Source: Bacillota bacterium | GTDB taxonomy: Bacteria; Bacillota; Clostridia; Acetivibrionales; DTU013 | Reading direction: 5' to 3' | DNA: 64,000 nucleotides | Assembly: GCA_023399355.1 (NCBI GenBank) | Contig: JAEWQC010000276.1 | Span: forward strand, 7,467-71,466 | Program-made: the position numbers and the translations under genes | Notes under the pieces: generated by a model | The model's input: only the letters and a program-made list of their open reading frames with translations | What the model was told of the DNA's origin: nothing | Database searches by the model: none | Part shown: one piece after another, positions 45,015 to 53,361 of the stretch | Layout of the letters: each line of letters begins with the position of its first letter | How positions within the stretch are numbered: the first letter of the stretch is position 1

Positions 45015-45954
45015 AACTCATGACCTCCCTGAATGCATCCCTGCAGTATAAAAACCGGTACTCCGGCCTGATCAGGGCGGACATTCTGCACAGGGAGTCC
45101 CCCAGCCCGATTTCATAATACTTTTTGAAGCCCATGTCTGCAGCTTTTTCTATTGTTTTCACCCATGACATGGCGTGCTTGATGTTCCGATAGAGGTCCC
45201 GCCTTGCATCATAGGCCGTGCACATTACATCCTGCGTGATTGCGGATATCACCATGATGGACGGATCCTTGAATTCCACCTTGTCAAAAAATTTGCGGAA
45301 CAGTATTGCGGGCTCATTCATAAAACCGGTATGGTATGGCATCGATACAGCAAGCTGTTTACTGTTAATGGCCCCTTCCCTTCCCGCCACTGAACACACC
45401 CTGCCTATCCCTTGTTCAGTACCCGACAGCACCATGCTGTACTGATTGTTTTCATTGATAATAAAGACCTCTGCAAGCATATCCAACTTTCTGATGATGT
45501 CCTGTATCTGCCCGTAATCCAAACCGGTAACGACAGCCATCCCCCACTTTTCCTTCTTTTGCAGAAATTCCTTCATGAGGCTGTATGCAGCTGCAATCAG
45601 ATTGATCCCGTCGCTGTAGCTTATTACTCCGCTGCAGTGTAAAGCTGAATAAAGGCCAATGCTATACCCCGCCAGCACACCCGGCTTTATGTCCCTTTTC
45701 AGGTATTCCCGGAATACAAAACAGTTTACCGTATAGATTGAGATTTGTTCCAGGAGTTCTTTATCCCTGCAGACCTCATCATTGCCGTTTATGAAGTCCC
45801 ATACATCCACTCCGGATACTTCCTGCGTTTTCCTGCATGACGCCCTTAATTCGGCCAGACCGGCACTGTCCAAAACATCCATGCACTTGTTGTATCTCAT
45901 ACCGACTCCAGGAAAAAGGAAAGCATAATTGTCTCTGGGATTCATCTTATTCAA
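45007..45954 (-). CDS. FabD-like acyltransferase lacking the malonyl-binding Arg
   Basis: A 315-residue FabD-fold protein. The nucleophile elbow GYSIG (Ser98) and the His of MPYHTG (His208) are present. In the stretch that in malonyl-specific enzymes carries an Arg before LM (as in RLRGQLM), this protein reads AAAYSLM, so the Arg is missing. It may be an acyl/acetyl transferase or a hydrolase that clears stalled carrier proteins. It overlaps the upstream stop by 4 bp. Confidence 0.88.
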   Translation of the reverse strand: MNKMNPRDNYAFLFPGVGMRYNKCMDVLDSAGLAELRASCRKTQEVSGVDVWDFINGNDEVCRDKELLEQISIYTVNCFVFREYLKRDIKPGVLAGYSIGLYSALHCSGVISYSDGINLIAAAYSLMKEFLQKKEKWGMAVVTGLDYGQIQDIIRKLDMLAEVFIINENNQYSMVLSGTEQGIGRVCSVAGREGAINSKQLAVSMPYHTGFMNEPAILFRKFFDKVEFKDPSIMVISAITQDVMCTAYDARRDLYRNIKHAMSWVKTIEKAADMGFKKYYEIGLGDSLCRMSALIRPEYRFLYCRDAFREVMSCV

Positions 45955-47279
45955 CGAACGATCACCTGCCCTGAATACAAATCCGCCACCTGCCTGTAAA
46001 ACTCCTCTTCCGGCAATGTTGTAGGCAGCACGGAATTTAGTAGATTATAATAGGAGAGATCCGTTATTGTAATCTTGTCTTTCACCTCTTCATACAGCGG
46101 AGTACCCGGAAAAGGAGTCATGATGGTAAAAACGGAATATTTCAAGTCATTTGACAGAACAAATTCCTTTATTCTGCGGAAATTCTTTTCTGTATAGCCC
46201 GGCTGGATGAGGAAGTTCGCTCTCATATTGATATTGTATTTATGAAACATTTCAATCGCTTTCAGATTCTCATACAACGTGGCTTCTTTGTTATAGTGCT
46301 TCAGTTCCTCCTCTTCAACCGATTCCAGCCCGACAATGGCTATAACCACGCCCATTTCAGCCGCTTTTTTGACCAGATCCTCCCGGTATGCCGCCGTATC
46401 GGATCTGATATCCATCATAAAATAGTAATTGAAGTTCTCCCGGATGATTCTGTCCATCACCCTGTTGATATGCTCTGTGCTGCCCATGGTATTTGCGTCT
46501 ATAAACCTGACCACCTTGTACTCCTGCAGCATTTTCAGTTCTTCAACAATGTGTTCCACCGCACGTTCGTGATAATGGCCTTTGTTCATGGGCCATATGG
46601 AGCAGAAAGTGCACTTGTTCGGACAACCGTATGAAGTTTCAACAGATCCCAATGCATCTCCATGAGGCCCAACTCTGTAGGCATCGATATATTTTCTTAC
46701 CAGGGATCTGTCCGCGCACACATCCGACAGAAGCTTCTCCGGGCATTGAAACAAGTTCTGATTTTTTGTATAGTAGAATGTTCCGCCTCTGTTTACGGAA
46801 ATGTTGGGTATCTCTGAAAATCCCTCTTTCTTTCTAGCACACTCGACAATCCTTTTGAAAATATATTTGCCATGACCCATGACAGCTATATCGATAGCCG
46901 GTCTTTCAAAATCCTGCGGGCAAAGTGTGACATGCACGCCTCCGGCGACCGTCAGGATGGCCGGATCCTGATTCTTAACCGTTTCAAATATTTTCATGGC
47001 GGAAGGGTATTCGCTTGTAAGGACTGTAACTCCAACCACGTCGGGATTAAACGCCGATATTTTCCTTCGAACAGCTTCTTCAACCGGTATATTCAAACCT
47101 AACCGGTATTCGGCTTTGAAATCTACGATCTCAACCTCATGCTCCTTCAGGTTCCCGGCCAGTGAGCACAAGGCGTGAGGGGCGCCTACAGGATTATACC
47201 TGCCGACATCCGCCCCGTCTGAATATTTATTAATAAGATTTTTGTCCGAACAAGGAGGATTTATAAGAAGTATTCTCAC
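45951..47279 (-). CDS. Cobalamin-binding radical SAM enzyme (BchE/HpnP-like class)
   Basis: A 442-residue protein. The N-terminal half is a cobalamin-binding Rossmann domain (RILLINPPC and AGGVHVTLCP). The radical SAM core follows with GCPNKCTFCSIW (CxxxCxxC, about residue 218-227). B12 radical SAM enzymes of this class methylate unactivated carbons or do oxidative cyclisation. Here it may tailor the acyl/polyketide chain. GTG start with GGGGAG upstream. Confidence 0.88.
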   Translation of the reverse strand: MRILLINPPCSDKNLINKYSDGADVGRYNPVGAPHALCSLAGNLKEHEVEIVDFKAEYRLGLNIPVEEAVRRKISAFNPDVVGVTVLTSEYPSAMKIFETVKNQDPAILTVAGGVHVTLCPQDFERPAIDIAVMGHGKYIFKRIVECARKKEGFSEIPNISVNRGGTFYYTKNQNLFQCPEKLLSDVCADRSLVRKYIDAYRVGPHGDALGSVETSYGCPNKCTFCSIWPMNKGHYHERAVEHIVEELKMLQEYKVVRFIDANTMGSTEHINRVMDRIIRENFNYYFMMDIRSDTAAYREDLVKKAAEMGVVIAIVGLESVEEEELKHYNKEATLYENLKAIEMFHKYNINMRANFLIQPGYTEKNFRRIKEFVLSNDLKYSVFTIMTPFPGTPLYEEVKDKITITDLSYYNLLNSVLPTTLPEEEFYRQVADLYSGQVIVR

Positions 47280-47292
47280 AGACAGCTCCCCT

Positions 47293-48414
47293 TTAGTATT
47301 GTTTTAGCAGAAATCCTGCCTGTATGATTTTACTGACTTCCAGGACGAAACTGAGTATCTGGTCGTTCTCTTTCAGTTTTTCTTCTCTCAGAAGCTTGTC
47401 CATGGTAATCAGAACCATTGGCGAACCGGAATATCCGTACTCATCCAGTTTGGAATAAAAAGCGCCTGGAGATACCCCCATATCAATACACTTTTCCATA
47501 ATAAATTGATTGACATGTTCCGCCGGGAAATTAATATTGAAGACAGTAATCCTTTTCAAGTCGATATCATACTGCTCAATCATTCTTTTCAGACCTTGAA
47601 TGAATGTATTGACAATCAGACTTTCTCCTGAATTATCGTCGGTCCTCATATTGGTCCTTCTTTGGGCGATGTGGTGAAGGCCTTTGTTATACACCTCCAG
47701 CGGATTCATGGAATATGCCTGTTTTCTGTTGAACATCATCGGATCGAGCCCGCAGCCTACGGACTCGATATATGCTGCCTCCAGATAGGTACCTTTTGGT
47801 TTTTCACTGTCATCTCTTGTAAATATCATACAGCCCGCACCATCGCATAAAAACCACCTTAACATCAGTTCTTCCCTTTTCACCAGCTTCTGGTTGAAAA
47901 ATTCCGTTCTGGCAGTACTGGAAGCCATATTGGATGTTACCACCATAACCGTTTTGTACCTTCCGACAGAAATAAGGTCATGGGCAAGTAAAATGGATTT
48001 ATAAACTGACGAACAATTTGATTGGATGGATATTTCACCGCAGCTTGATATCCCAAGTTCTTCCTGAATGGCTGTACTTGCCGGAGGCATCTGTTCCAGC
48101 GATGCGCATCCAAACAGCAGCAACTCTATATCGTCGGGCTTGAATCCGGCATCATCCATCGCTTTTTTTGCAGCCTTTACAGCCATAGTCACATTGGTCT
48201 CAGTGAATTCTCTGGTTTCAGGATCAATTGCGAAATAGTATTGTTTGATTCTAAGCATTTCTTTCATAACCGGGTTCATTCCACGCATCCAGTTTTGTAT
48301 CGCAACCGGTGCCTCCGGCAGTTCCCCCAGAACCCTGTGTATCTCATCGAACGGAATCGGCTTGCCAGGCAGGTATGAACCTGTACCTGCCAGTTTAACC
48401 ATAATTTTTGGCAT
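47293..48414 (-). CDS. KAS III-fold protein with altered active site
   Basis: A 373-residue thiolase-fold protein of the ketoacyl-ACP synthase III superfamily. The nucleophilic Cys is kept (QSNCSSVY, Cys134). The regions that normally hold His (HQAN) and Asn (NTSAA) read NINFPAEH and YGYSGSP, so the usual decarboxylation residues are replaced. It could be an acyltransferase-like (CerJ/PqsB-type) or initiation enzyme rather than a normal KAS III. The ATG at 48414 with GGGGGG upstream is chosen over 48468. Confidence 0.82.
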   Translation of the reverse strand: MPKIMVKLAGTGSYLPGKPIPFDEIHRVLGELPEAPVAIQNWMRGMNPVMKEMLRIKQYYFAIDPETREFTETNVTMAVKAAKKAMDDAGFKPDDIELLLFGCASLEQMPPASTAIQEELGISSCGEISIQSNCSSVYKSILLAHDLISVGRYKTVMVVTSNMASSTARTEFFNQKLVKREELMLRWFLCDGAGCMIFTRDDSEKPKGTYLEAAYIESVGCGLDPMMFNRKQAYSMNPLEVYNKGLHHIAQRRTNMRTDDNSGESLIVNTFIQGLKRMIEQYDIDLKRITVFNINFPAEHVNQFIMEKCIDMGVSPGAFYSKLDEYGYSGSPMVLITMDKLLREEKLKENDQILSFVLEVSKIIQAGFLLKQY

Positions 48415-48451
48415 GACGGACCCCCCTGTAATTTCTATAGATTCTCTGATT

Positions 48452-48757
48452 TCATTCCAGTTCTGCACTGAATCCTTCTCCGTCCAGAATAAGGGAATAA
48501 GCTAACTGCACAGTACTTCCCAGTGTATTTACCGGATTTTTGGTAAGATATTTACCTATTTTTCTGAATTCAATATCCAGTGCATATTTCTTTTTCCAGC
48601 CTTCCAGCATTTGCAGAATCATTAAAGAATCCCCATCCATGTCTTCGATGATATTTGTCTCGTCATTCAGTTTCTCCATATCAATTCCGCACTGATCGGA
48701 AAAAAATTCAAAAACGTCCTTTCTGATTTCTCTTTCCAGTTCCTCTGTTCTTATCAT
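48452..48757 (-). CDS. Acyl carrier protein (first of two)
   Basis: A 101-residue carrier protein. The phosphopantetheine site is DMDGDSLMIL (Ser about 44). The N-terminal RTEELEREIRKDVFEFF helix is typical. It sits between the ketosynthase and the KAS III-like gene, so it probably carries the growing chain. The ATG at 48757 follows GGGAG; the frame opens earlier at 48985 inside the ketosynthase gene. Confidence 0.9.
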   Translation of the reverse strand: MIRTEELEREIRKDVFEFFSDQCGIDMEKLNDETNIIEDMDGDSLMILQMLEGWKKKYALDIEFRKIGKYLTKNPVNTLGSTVQLAYSLILDGEGFSAELE

Positions 48758-48773
48758 TTTCTTTTCTCCCTTT

Positions 48774-49985
48774 CTATGTTTTTTTAAAAACAAGTGTACA
48801 ATTATGACCGCCAAATCCGAATGAATTGGAGATAGCTGCTTGAACCGCATGCTTTCTGGTTTTGTTCGGAACATAATCCAGATCGCATTCCGGGTCCGTT
48901 TCCGTATAATTGATGGTAGGTGTAACAAGATCTTCAGCAACACTCCTGACGGTAACCAACGCCTCCAATGCACCGGCGGCTCCAAGAGTATGGCCGATCA
49001 TGGATTTTGACGAACTGACAGGGATACGGTATGCAAGCTCTCCAAAAACATTTTTTATTGCTTTTGTTTCATATAAATCATTGAGGTGTGTAGCTGTCCC
49101 GTGTGCATTGATATAATGAATATCCTCCGGTTTCAACCCTGAATTTTTCAGGGCCAGGTTTATGGTTCTTGCCATTCCCAGCCCCTCCTTTTCAGGGGCA
49201 ACAATATTATAGGCTTCGGATGTAATACTGTAGCCCGCAAGTTCACAATATATTTTTGCATTGCGGTTCAATGCGCTTTCATAACTCTCCAACAGAAGCA
49301 TCCCTGCACCCTCGCCCATAACAAACCCATCCCGGTTTTTATCGAAAGGCCTGCATGCTTTCGAACCTGCTGCATTGTTTTCAGACAATGCCATCAACTC
49401 ATTAAAACCTGCTATTCCCTCTTTCGATACCATGGATTCGGTTCCACCCGCAATAACAGCAACAGCCTGGCCGCTTGCTATTCTGTCATAAGCCAGTCCC
49501 ATTGCATAGGCCGAGGATGCACATGCTGTATTTACAGTGAAATTGGCTCCTTTTATACCGAATTCGAGGCTTATCCAGGCCGAGAGAGAATTAATCATGC
49601 TTCTGACGATATACTCCCCTTCCCGTTTTCCTTCAACACTTGTATAACCGCTGCCTGTGGCACCGATAATCACTTCTGTCCTTTCCTTGTCCAACCCGTC
49701 CTGAAGCTTAGCATCCGCGATTGCCTCACGAGCTGCAATCAAAGCAAATTCTCCAATCCTGGTCATTTTTATCCTGTTTCTTTTTTTAATACTTGCAAAG
49801 GCAATCTCCTCAAATCCCGCAGGTACTTCTGCCGCTATCCTTGTGATGGAATCGCTTGTATCAAAGAGGGTGATATTTCCTACCCCGGAATGCCCCTGCA
49901 CAAGCTGGTCCCATGTTTGACTTACATTCAGTCCCAGGGATGTTACGGCTCCCAAACCTGTTACGACTACTTTCCGCCTCGACAT
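48774..49985 (-). CDS. FabF-type ketosynthase (KAS II)
   Basis: A 403-residue ketosynthase. All three active-site residues are present: Cys155 in NTACASSAY, His295 in HGTATHLND and His332 in IGHTLGAAG. It should catalyse decarboxylative condensation of a carrier-bound extender with an acyl primer. It starts the cluster transcript; a GCAGGAG box precedes the ATG. Only one such ketosynthase is present, so chain growth, if repeated, must be iterative. Confidence 0.95.
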   Translation of the reverse strand: MSRRKVVVTGLGAVTSLGLNVSQTWDQLVQGHSGVGNITLFDTSDSITRIAAEVPAGFEEIAFASIKKRNRIKMTRIGEFALIAAREAIADAKLQDGLDKERTEVIIGATGSGYTSVEGKREGEYIVRSMINSLSAWISLEFGIKGANFTVNTACASSAYAMGLAYDRIASGQAVAVIAGGTESMVSKEGIAGFNELMALSENNAAGSKACRPFDKNRDGFVMGEGAGMLLLESYESALNRNAKIYCELAGYSITSEAYNIVAPEKEGLGMARTINLALKNSGLKPEDIHYINAHGTATHLNDLYETKAIKNVFGELAYRIPVSSSKSMIGHTLGAAGALEALVTVRSVAEDLVTPTINYTETDPECDLDYVPNKTRKHAVQAAISNSFGFGGHNCTLVFKKT

Positions 49986-50202
49986 CGTATTTCTCCTGCT
50001 TTCATATTATGTTATATAATTACATCTTTTACAATTATTATATTTCGAATTATGCACATTTTCTACTACCGAAATAGATAAGTATCCTTGATAAAGTTTT
50101 AAAGGATTAAATTCCACTCTATCTGACAATTTAACAATGCTGGATAATTTTTATCGAGATTGATTTTACAGAAAATACTGCACTAAATTTATACAAAAAG
50201 CT

Positions 50203-50231
50203 AAAAAATAAGTACAACTTGATCGTTGTAC
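50203..50231 (-). terminator. Terminator of the LuxR-type regulator gene
   Basis: GTACAAC (50212-50218) and GTTGTAC (50225-50231) form a 7-bp stem followed on the minus strand by an A/T-rich tract with six T. The rest of the 282-bp gap to the ketosynthase gene is AT-rich and should hold the cluster promoter, which I could not fix. Confidence 0.65.
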
Positions 50232-50267
50232 ATCATTTGAGTGTTTCCATATCCAATGGAATACCGC

Positions 50268-51038
50268 CTATTCAAATTGTTCCAGCGTAATCAGTCCGTA
50301 TTTCAAGCCTTTGATTACCGCTTCTGCACCACAGCCTGCGTCAAGTATTTTGAAAAGGTTCTTCTTGTGATATTTGTATGTAGCATAATTCATGTTCATT
50401 TCTATCGCAATTGCTTTATCTGTAAAACCTTTTGCCAGGTAGACCAGGATTTTCTCCTGTTTGCCATTTAGGACTTTTTCCTCAATCCCTTTACATTTGC
50501 AATAGCGGCAAATAATCTGAAGAACAGCAAAGTCCATGAATTTTAAGACTCTATCCAAAGCTTCCTTTTCCGAAGCGATCGCAAAAATGTATCCAATGGG
50601 CAGGTTATTTTTTTCAATAGGAACTAAATAGGAATAATATTTGTGCCCTTCCAAATCATGATAACCGGGAGGAAATAAAACAGACTTATTCCATTTCTTT
50701 GGTATAAAAAAGGTATTCAATCCCGCAATCCATTCTCTACACTGAATTCCCGTACATATATTCAATTTGTTCAGTTTGTTTTTTGTTTCAACATCTGAAA
50801 CGATTTGCAATAAAATGTATTTTGTATTTAAAAGAAAAAATGCATAGTTGAAGTCATTAAAAAATATGCTGATTTGATCCATGGTTTCTTTAAATATGGA
50901 AATAAGTTTATCATTTTTATGCAGAATATCTTCCAACACTTCCTTTTCTGTCTTATTCCTTTCAATAAATAAGCATCCGTCTTCCATACTTGTTTCCCGT
51001 GAAGAAAGAATTTCTTCAAATAGCTCTATTTTCCTCAT
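50268..51038 (-). CDS. LuxR-family transcriptional regulator with N-terminal sensor-like domain
   Basis: A 256-residue protein. The C-terminal HTH (about residues 195-250) reads GKQEKILVYLAKGFTDKAIAIE, NMNYATYKYHKKNLFKIL, similar to LuxR/GerE. The N-terminal part resembles a GAF/PAS-like ligand domain with no receiver Asp. The ATG at 51038 follows GGGAGG; the frame opens at 51143. It lies just upstream of the cluster and in the same direction, suggesting it is the pathway regulator. Confidence 0.8.
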   Translation of the reverse strand: MRKIELFEEILSSRETSMEDGCLFIERNKTEKEVLEDILHKNDKLISIFKETMDQISIFFNDFNYAFFLLNTKYILLQIVSDVETKNKLNKLNICTGIQCREWIAGLNTFFIPKKWNKSVLFPPGYHDLEGHKYYSYLVPIEKNNLPIGYIFAIASEKEALDRVLKFMDFAVLQIICRYCKCKGIEEKVLNGKQEKILVYLAKGFTDKAIAIEMNMNYATYKYHKKNLFKILDAGCGAEAVIKGLKYGLITLEQFE

Positions 51039-51247
51039 TACCGCTGGTCCTCCCATTCCCTTATTTATTCTAATAATACTACACATAGGTATAATATTAT
51101 GTAAAATTATACCATTCTTTTGAATTTTTGTAAATATTTTCATTTCTATATTGCTTTTTATATTAATATGTCAGATAATTAATGTAAAGTAATATTTTAC
51201 CAGTTTTTTCAGGTTATTTTTGATTAATTTTATTTGTGAGGTGACGT

Positions 51248-53203
51248 ATGAATAATGATAGTATGGAAATTTTCGTTCCCGGGCGCTTATGCTTGTTTGG
51301 AGAACACTCGGACTGGGCCGGCGGGTATAGAAGAATCAATGCGGATATTCTACCCGGAATGGCGATTGTAAGTGGAATCAATCAGGGAATCAGAGCACGT
51401 ATCACAAGATCGAGGGACCTGCAAGTCAAATCCGTATTGCCGGATGGAAGCAGGACGGACTGCTTCGAAGCTCCCATGGACGTAAAAGCACTGAAAGAAC
51501 TGGCTGCGGAGGGCGGTTTCTTTTCATATACTGCGGGAGTAGCGGCATATATCCTGGAGCATTACAGAGTGGATGGCGTGTACATCGATTGTTATGAAAT
51601 GACACTGCCGATAAAAAAAGGCCTCTCCTCAAGTGCCGCCATCAGTGTTCTGACCGCAAGAGCTTTTAACAAACTTTATAATCTGAAGCTAAATATACTG
51701 GGTGAAATGGAAATTGCATACAGAGGCGAGACATTGACCCCTTCAAGGTGCGGGAGAATGGATCAGGCCTGTGCTTATGGGCAGAAGCCTATTCTGATGG
51801 TTTTTGACGGTGATTCGATCGATGTCAGGCAAATCAAGGTTTCAACACCTATGTACTGGGTTTACGCCGATTTGAACAGGAAGAAGGATACCCGGAAAAT
51901 CCTGTCTGATCTGAACAAGTGCTACCCATTTGCTCAAAATGAATTGGATAAGGCCGTGCAGGATGCTTTGGGCAAATACAACCAAAGAATCATCAAAAAT
52001 GTCATCAAGGCATTTGAGGCTGGAGATGTCCGTAAAATAGGGGAATTAATGGTCAGGGCACAGGATATTTTTGATAAAATGGTGATGCCGGCCTCCCCGA
52101 AAGAACTGACTGCTCCGGTACTCCACTCGGTTTTGAAAGATGAACTCGTGAAAAAACTGGTGTGGGGAGGAAAAGGGGTAGGCTCCCAAGGTGACTGTAC
52201 CGTTCAGTTTTTGACCAAAGGCAGGAAAGAACAGAAGGAGTTGATTGATTATTTGAATGATAAGAAATCATTTATAGCCTATCCGTTCGATATCAGTGCC
52301 TATAAAAGTGTCCGAAAGGCAGTGGTACCATTAGCGGGGTACGGGACCAGACTATTTCCGGCTTCAAAAGCCGTCAAGAAGGGAATGTTCCCGATCGTTG
52401 ACAATGACGGCATTGCAAAACCGGCTTTGCTGATTCTTCTGGAAGAACTTTACAAGGCGGGAATAGAAGAAATATGCCTTATTATTACCGAGGACGATGA
52501 AGCAATTTATAAAGGGATTTTCGAATATGAGTCGCCTGAAGAGTATTCTCAGAAACTCTCCCCTTCCATGCGTGAATATGATCAAAAGATAAGAAGGATC
52601 GGTGAAATAATCACCTTTGCCTATCAAAAGGAACGCCTCGGATTTGGACATGCAGTCTATCAATGCAAGGATTTTACAAAGAAAGAACCCTTTCTTCTTG
52701 TCCTTGGCGATCACATTTTCTATTCCAAAACGGACAAGCCCTGTGCTTCTCAGGCCATTGACGCATTTGAACTGAGCAATGAGCTGACGATCCTGATACA
52801 GGAAGTGCCTTTGGAACAGGTTTCTTACTATGGTATTGTGGGCGGAACATGGTCTGATCCGAACGAAAAACTTCTGGCAGTCTCAGAGGTATGCGAAAAG
52901 CCAACTCCTGAATATGCCAGGGAAAACCTGGGCATTAAAATGAAAAATGGCGAGATCAGGTATTATTCCGTATTCGGGCAATATGTACTAACGCCTGAGG
53001 TATATGATATCCTCGAAGAAAACATCAGTAATCACAAAATTGAAAAGGGGGAATATCAGCTGACTTCCGTCCTGGAGGATATGCGGAAAAAGAACGGCAT
53101 GTATGCTTTTGTACCGGATGGAGACCGGTTCGATATCGGAATTCCTGAGGCATATCGGAATACCATCTGGAATTTTCCAAAAGGATTGGCAATCAATTCC
53201 TAG
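51248..53203 (+). CDS. Fusion of GHMP sugar kinase and UTP-glucose-1-P-type nucleotidyltransferase
   Basis: A 651-residue bifunctional protein. Residues about 1-350 are a GHMP kinase: VPGRLCLFGEHSDWAG, LPIKKGLSSSAAIS and GGKGVGSQGD are its three motifs. Residues about 355-650 are a GalU-like nucleotidyltransferase (VVPLAGYGTRLFPASKAVKKGMFPI begins the domain). Sequential kinase and pyrophosphorylase action would turn a free sugar into a nucleotide sugar in a salvage manner, as plants do with glucuronokinase/USP. It is divergent from the LuxR gene and next to the glycosyltransferase cluster. The sugar is not identifiable. Confidence 0.85.
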   Translation: MNNDSMEIFVPGRLCLFGEHSDWAGGYRRINADILPGMAIVSGINQGIRARITRSRDLQVKSVLPDGSRTDCFEAPMDVKALKELAAEGGFFSYTAGVAAYILEHYRVDGVYIDCYEMTLPIKKGLSSSAAISVLTARAFNKLYNLKLNILGEMEIAYRGETLTPSRCGRMDQACAYGQKPILMVFDGDSIDVRQIKVSTPMYWVYADLNRKKDTRKILSDLNKCYPFAQNELDKAVQDALGKYNQRIIKNVIKAFEAGDVRKIGELMVRAQDIFDKMVMPASPKELTAPVLHSVLKDELVKKLVWGGKGVGSQGDCTVQFLTKGRKEQKELIDYLNDKKSFIAYPFDISAYKSVRKAVVPLAGYGTRLFPASKAVKKGMFPIVDNDGIAKPALLILLEELYKAGIEEICLIITEDDEAIYKGIFEYESPEEYSQKLSPSMREYDQKIRRIGEIITFAYQKERLGFGHAVYQCKDFTKKEPFLLVLGDHIFYSKTDKPCASQAIDAFELSNELTILIQEVPLEQVSYYGIVGGTWSDPNEKLLAVSEVCEKPTPEYARENLGIKMKNGEIRYYSVFGQYVLTPEVYDILEENISNHKIEKGEYQLTSVLEDMRKKNGMYAFVPDGDRFDIGIPEAYRNTIWNFPKGLAINS

Positions 53204-53219
53204 TTTTCTAATCGTAAAA

Positions 53220-53250
53220 GGGTATTGCTGATGTTATTTTAGCAATACCC
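53220..53250. terminator. Terminator between converging genes
   Basis: GGGTATTGCT and AGCAATACCC form a perfect 10-bp stem 16 bp past the kinase/nucleotidyltransferase stop. Flanks are A-rich on one side and T-rich on the other, so it may serve the converging GT gene best. Confidence 0.65.
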
Positions 53251-53361
53251 TCAAAAAACTAACAAATGATTTTAACTTCACCCATAATATTTATAGCCCC
53301 GTACAAGAAGAAGCCCACCTCCACGCGATTGCGATCAATCGGGAGAGGTTCAACAAGCAGT

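Noticed and set aside
42388..49985. Classical HMG-type beta-branching cassette
   Set aside because: The ketosynthase keeps its Cys, so it is not the decarboxylating Ser type, and no clear HMG-CoA synthase is visible. The resemblance is noted but not claimed.
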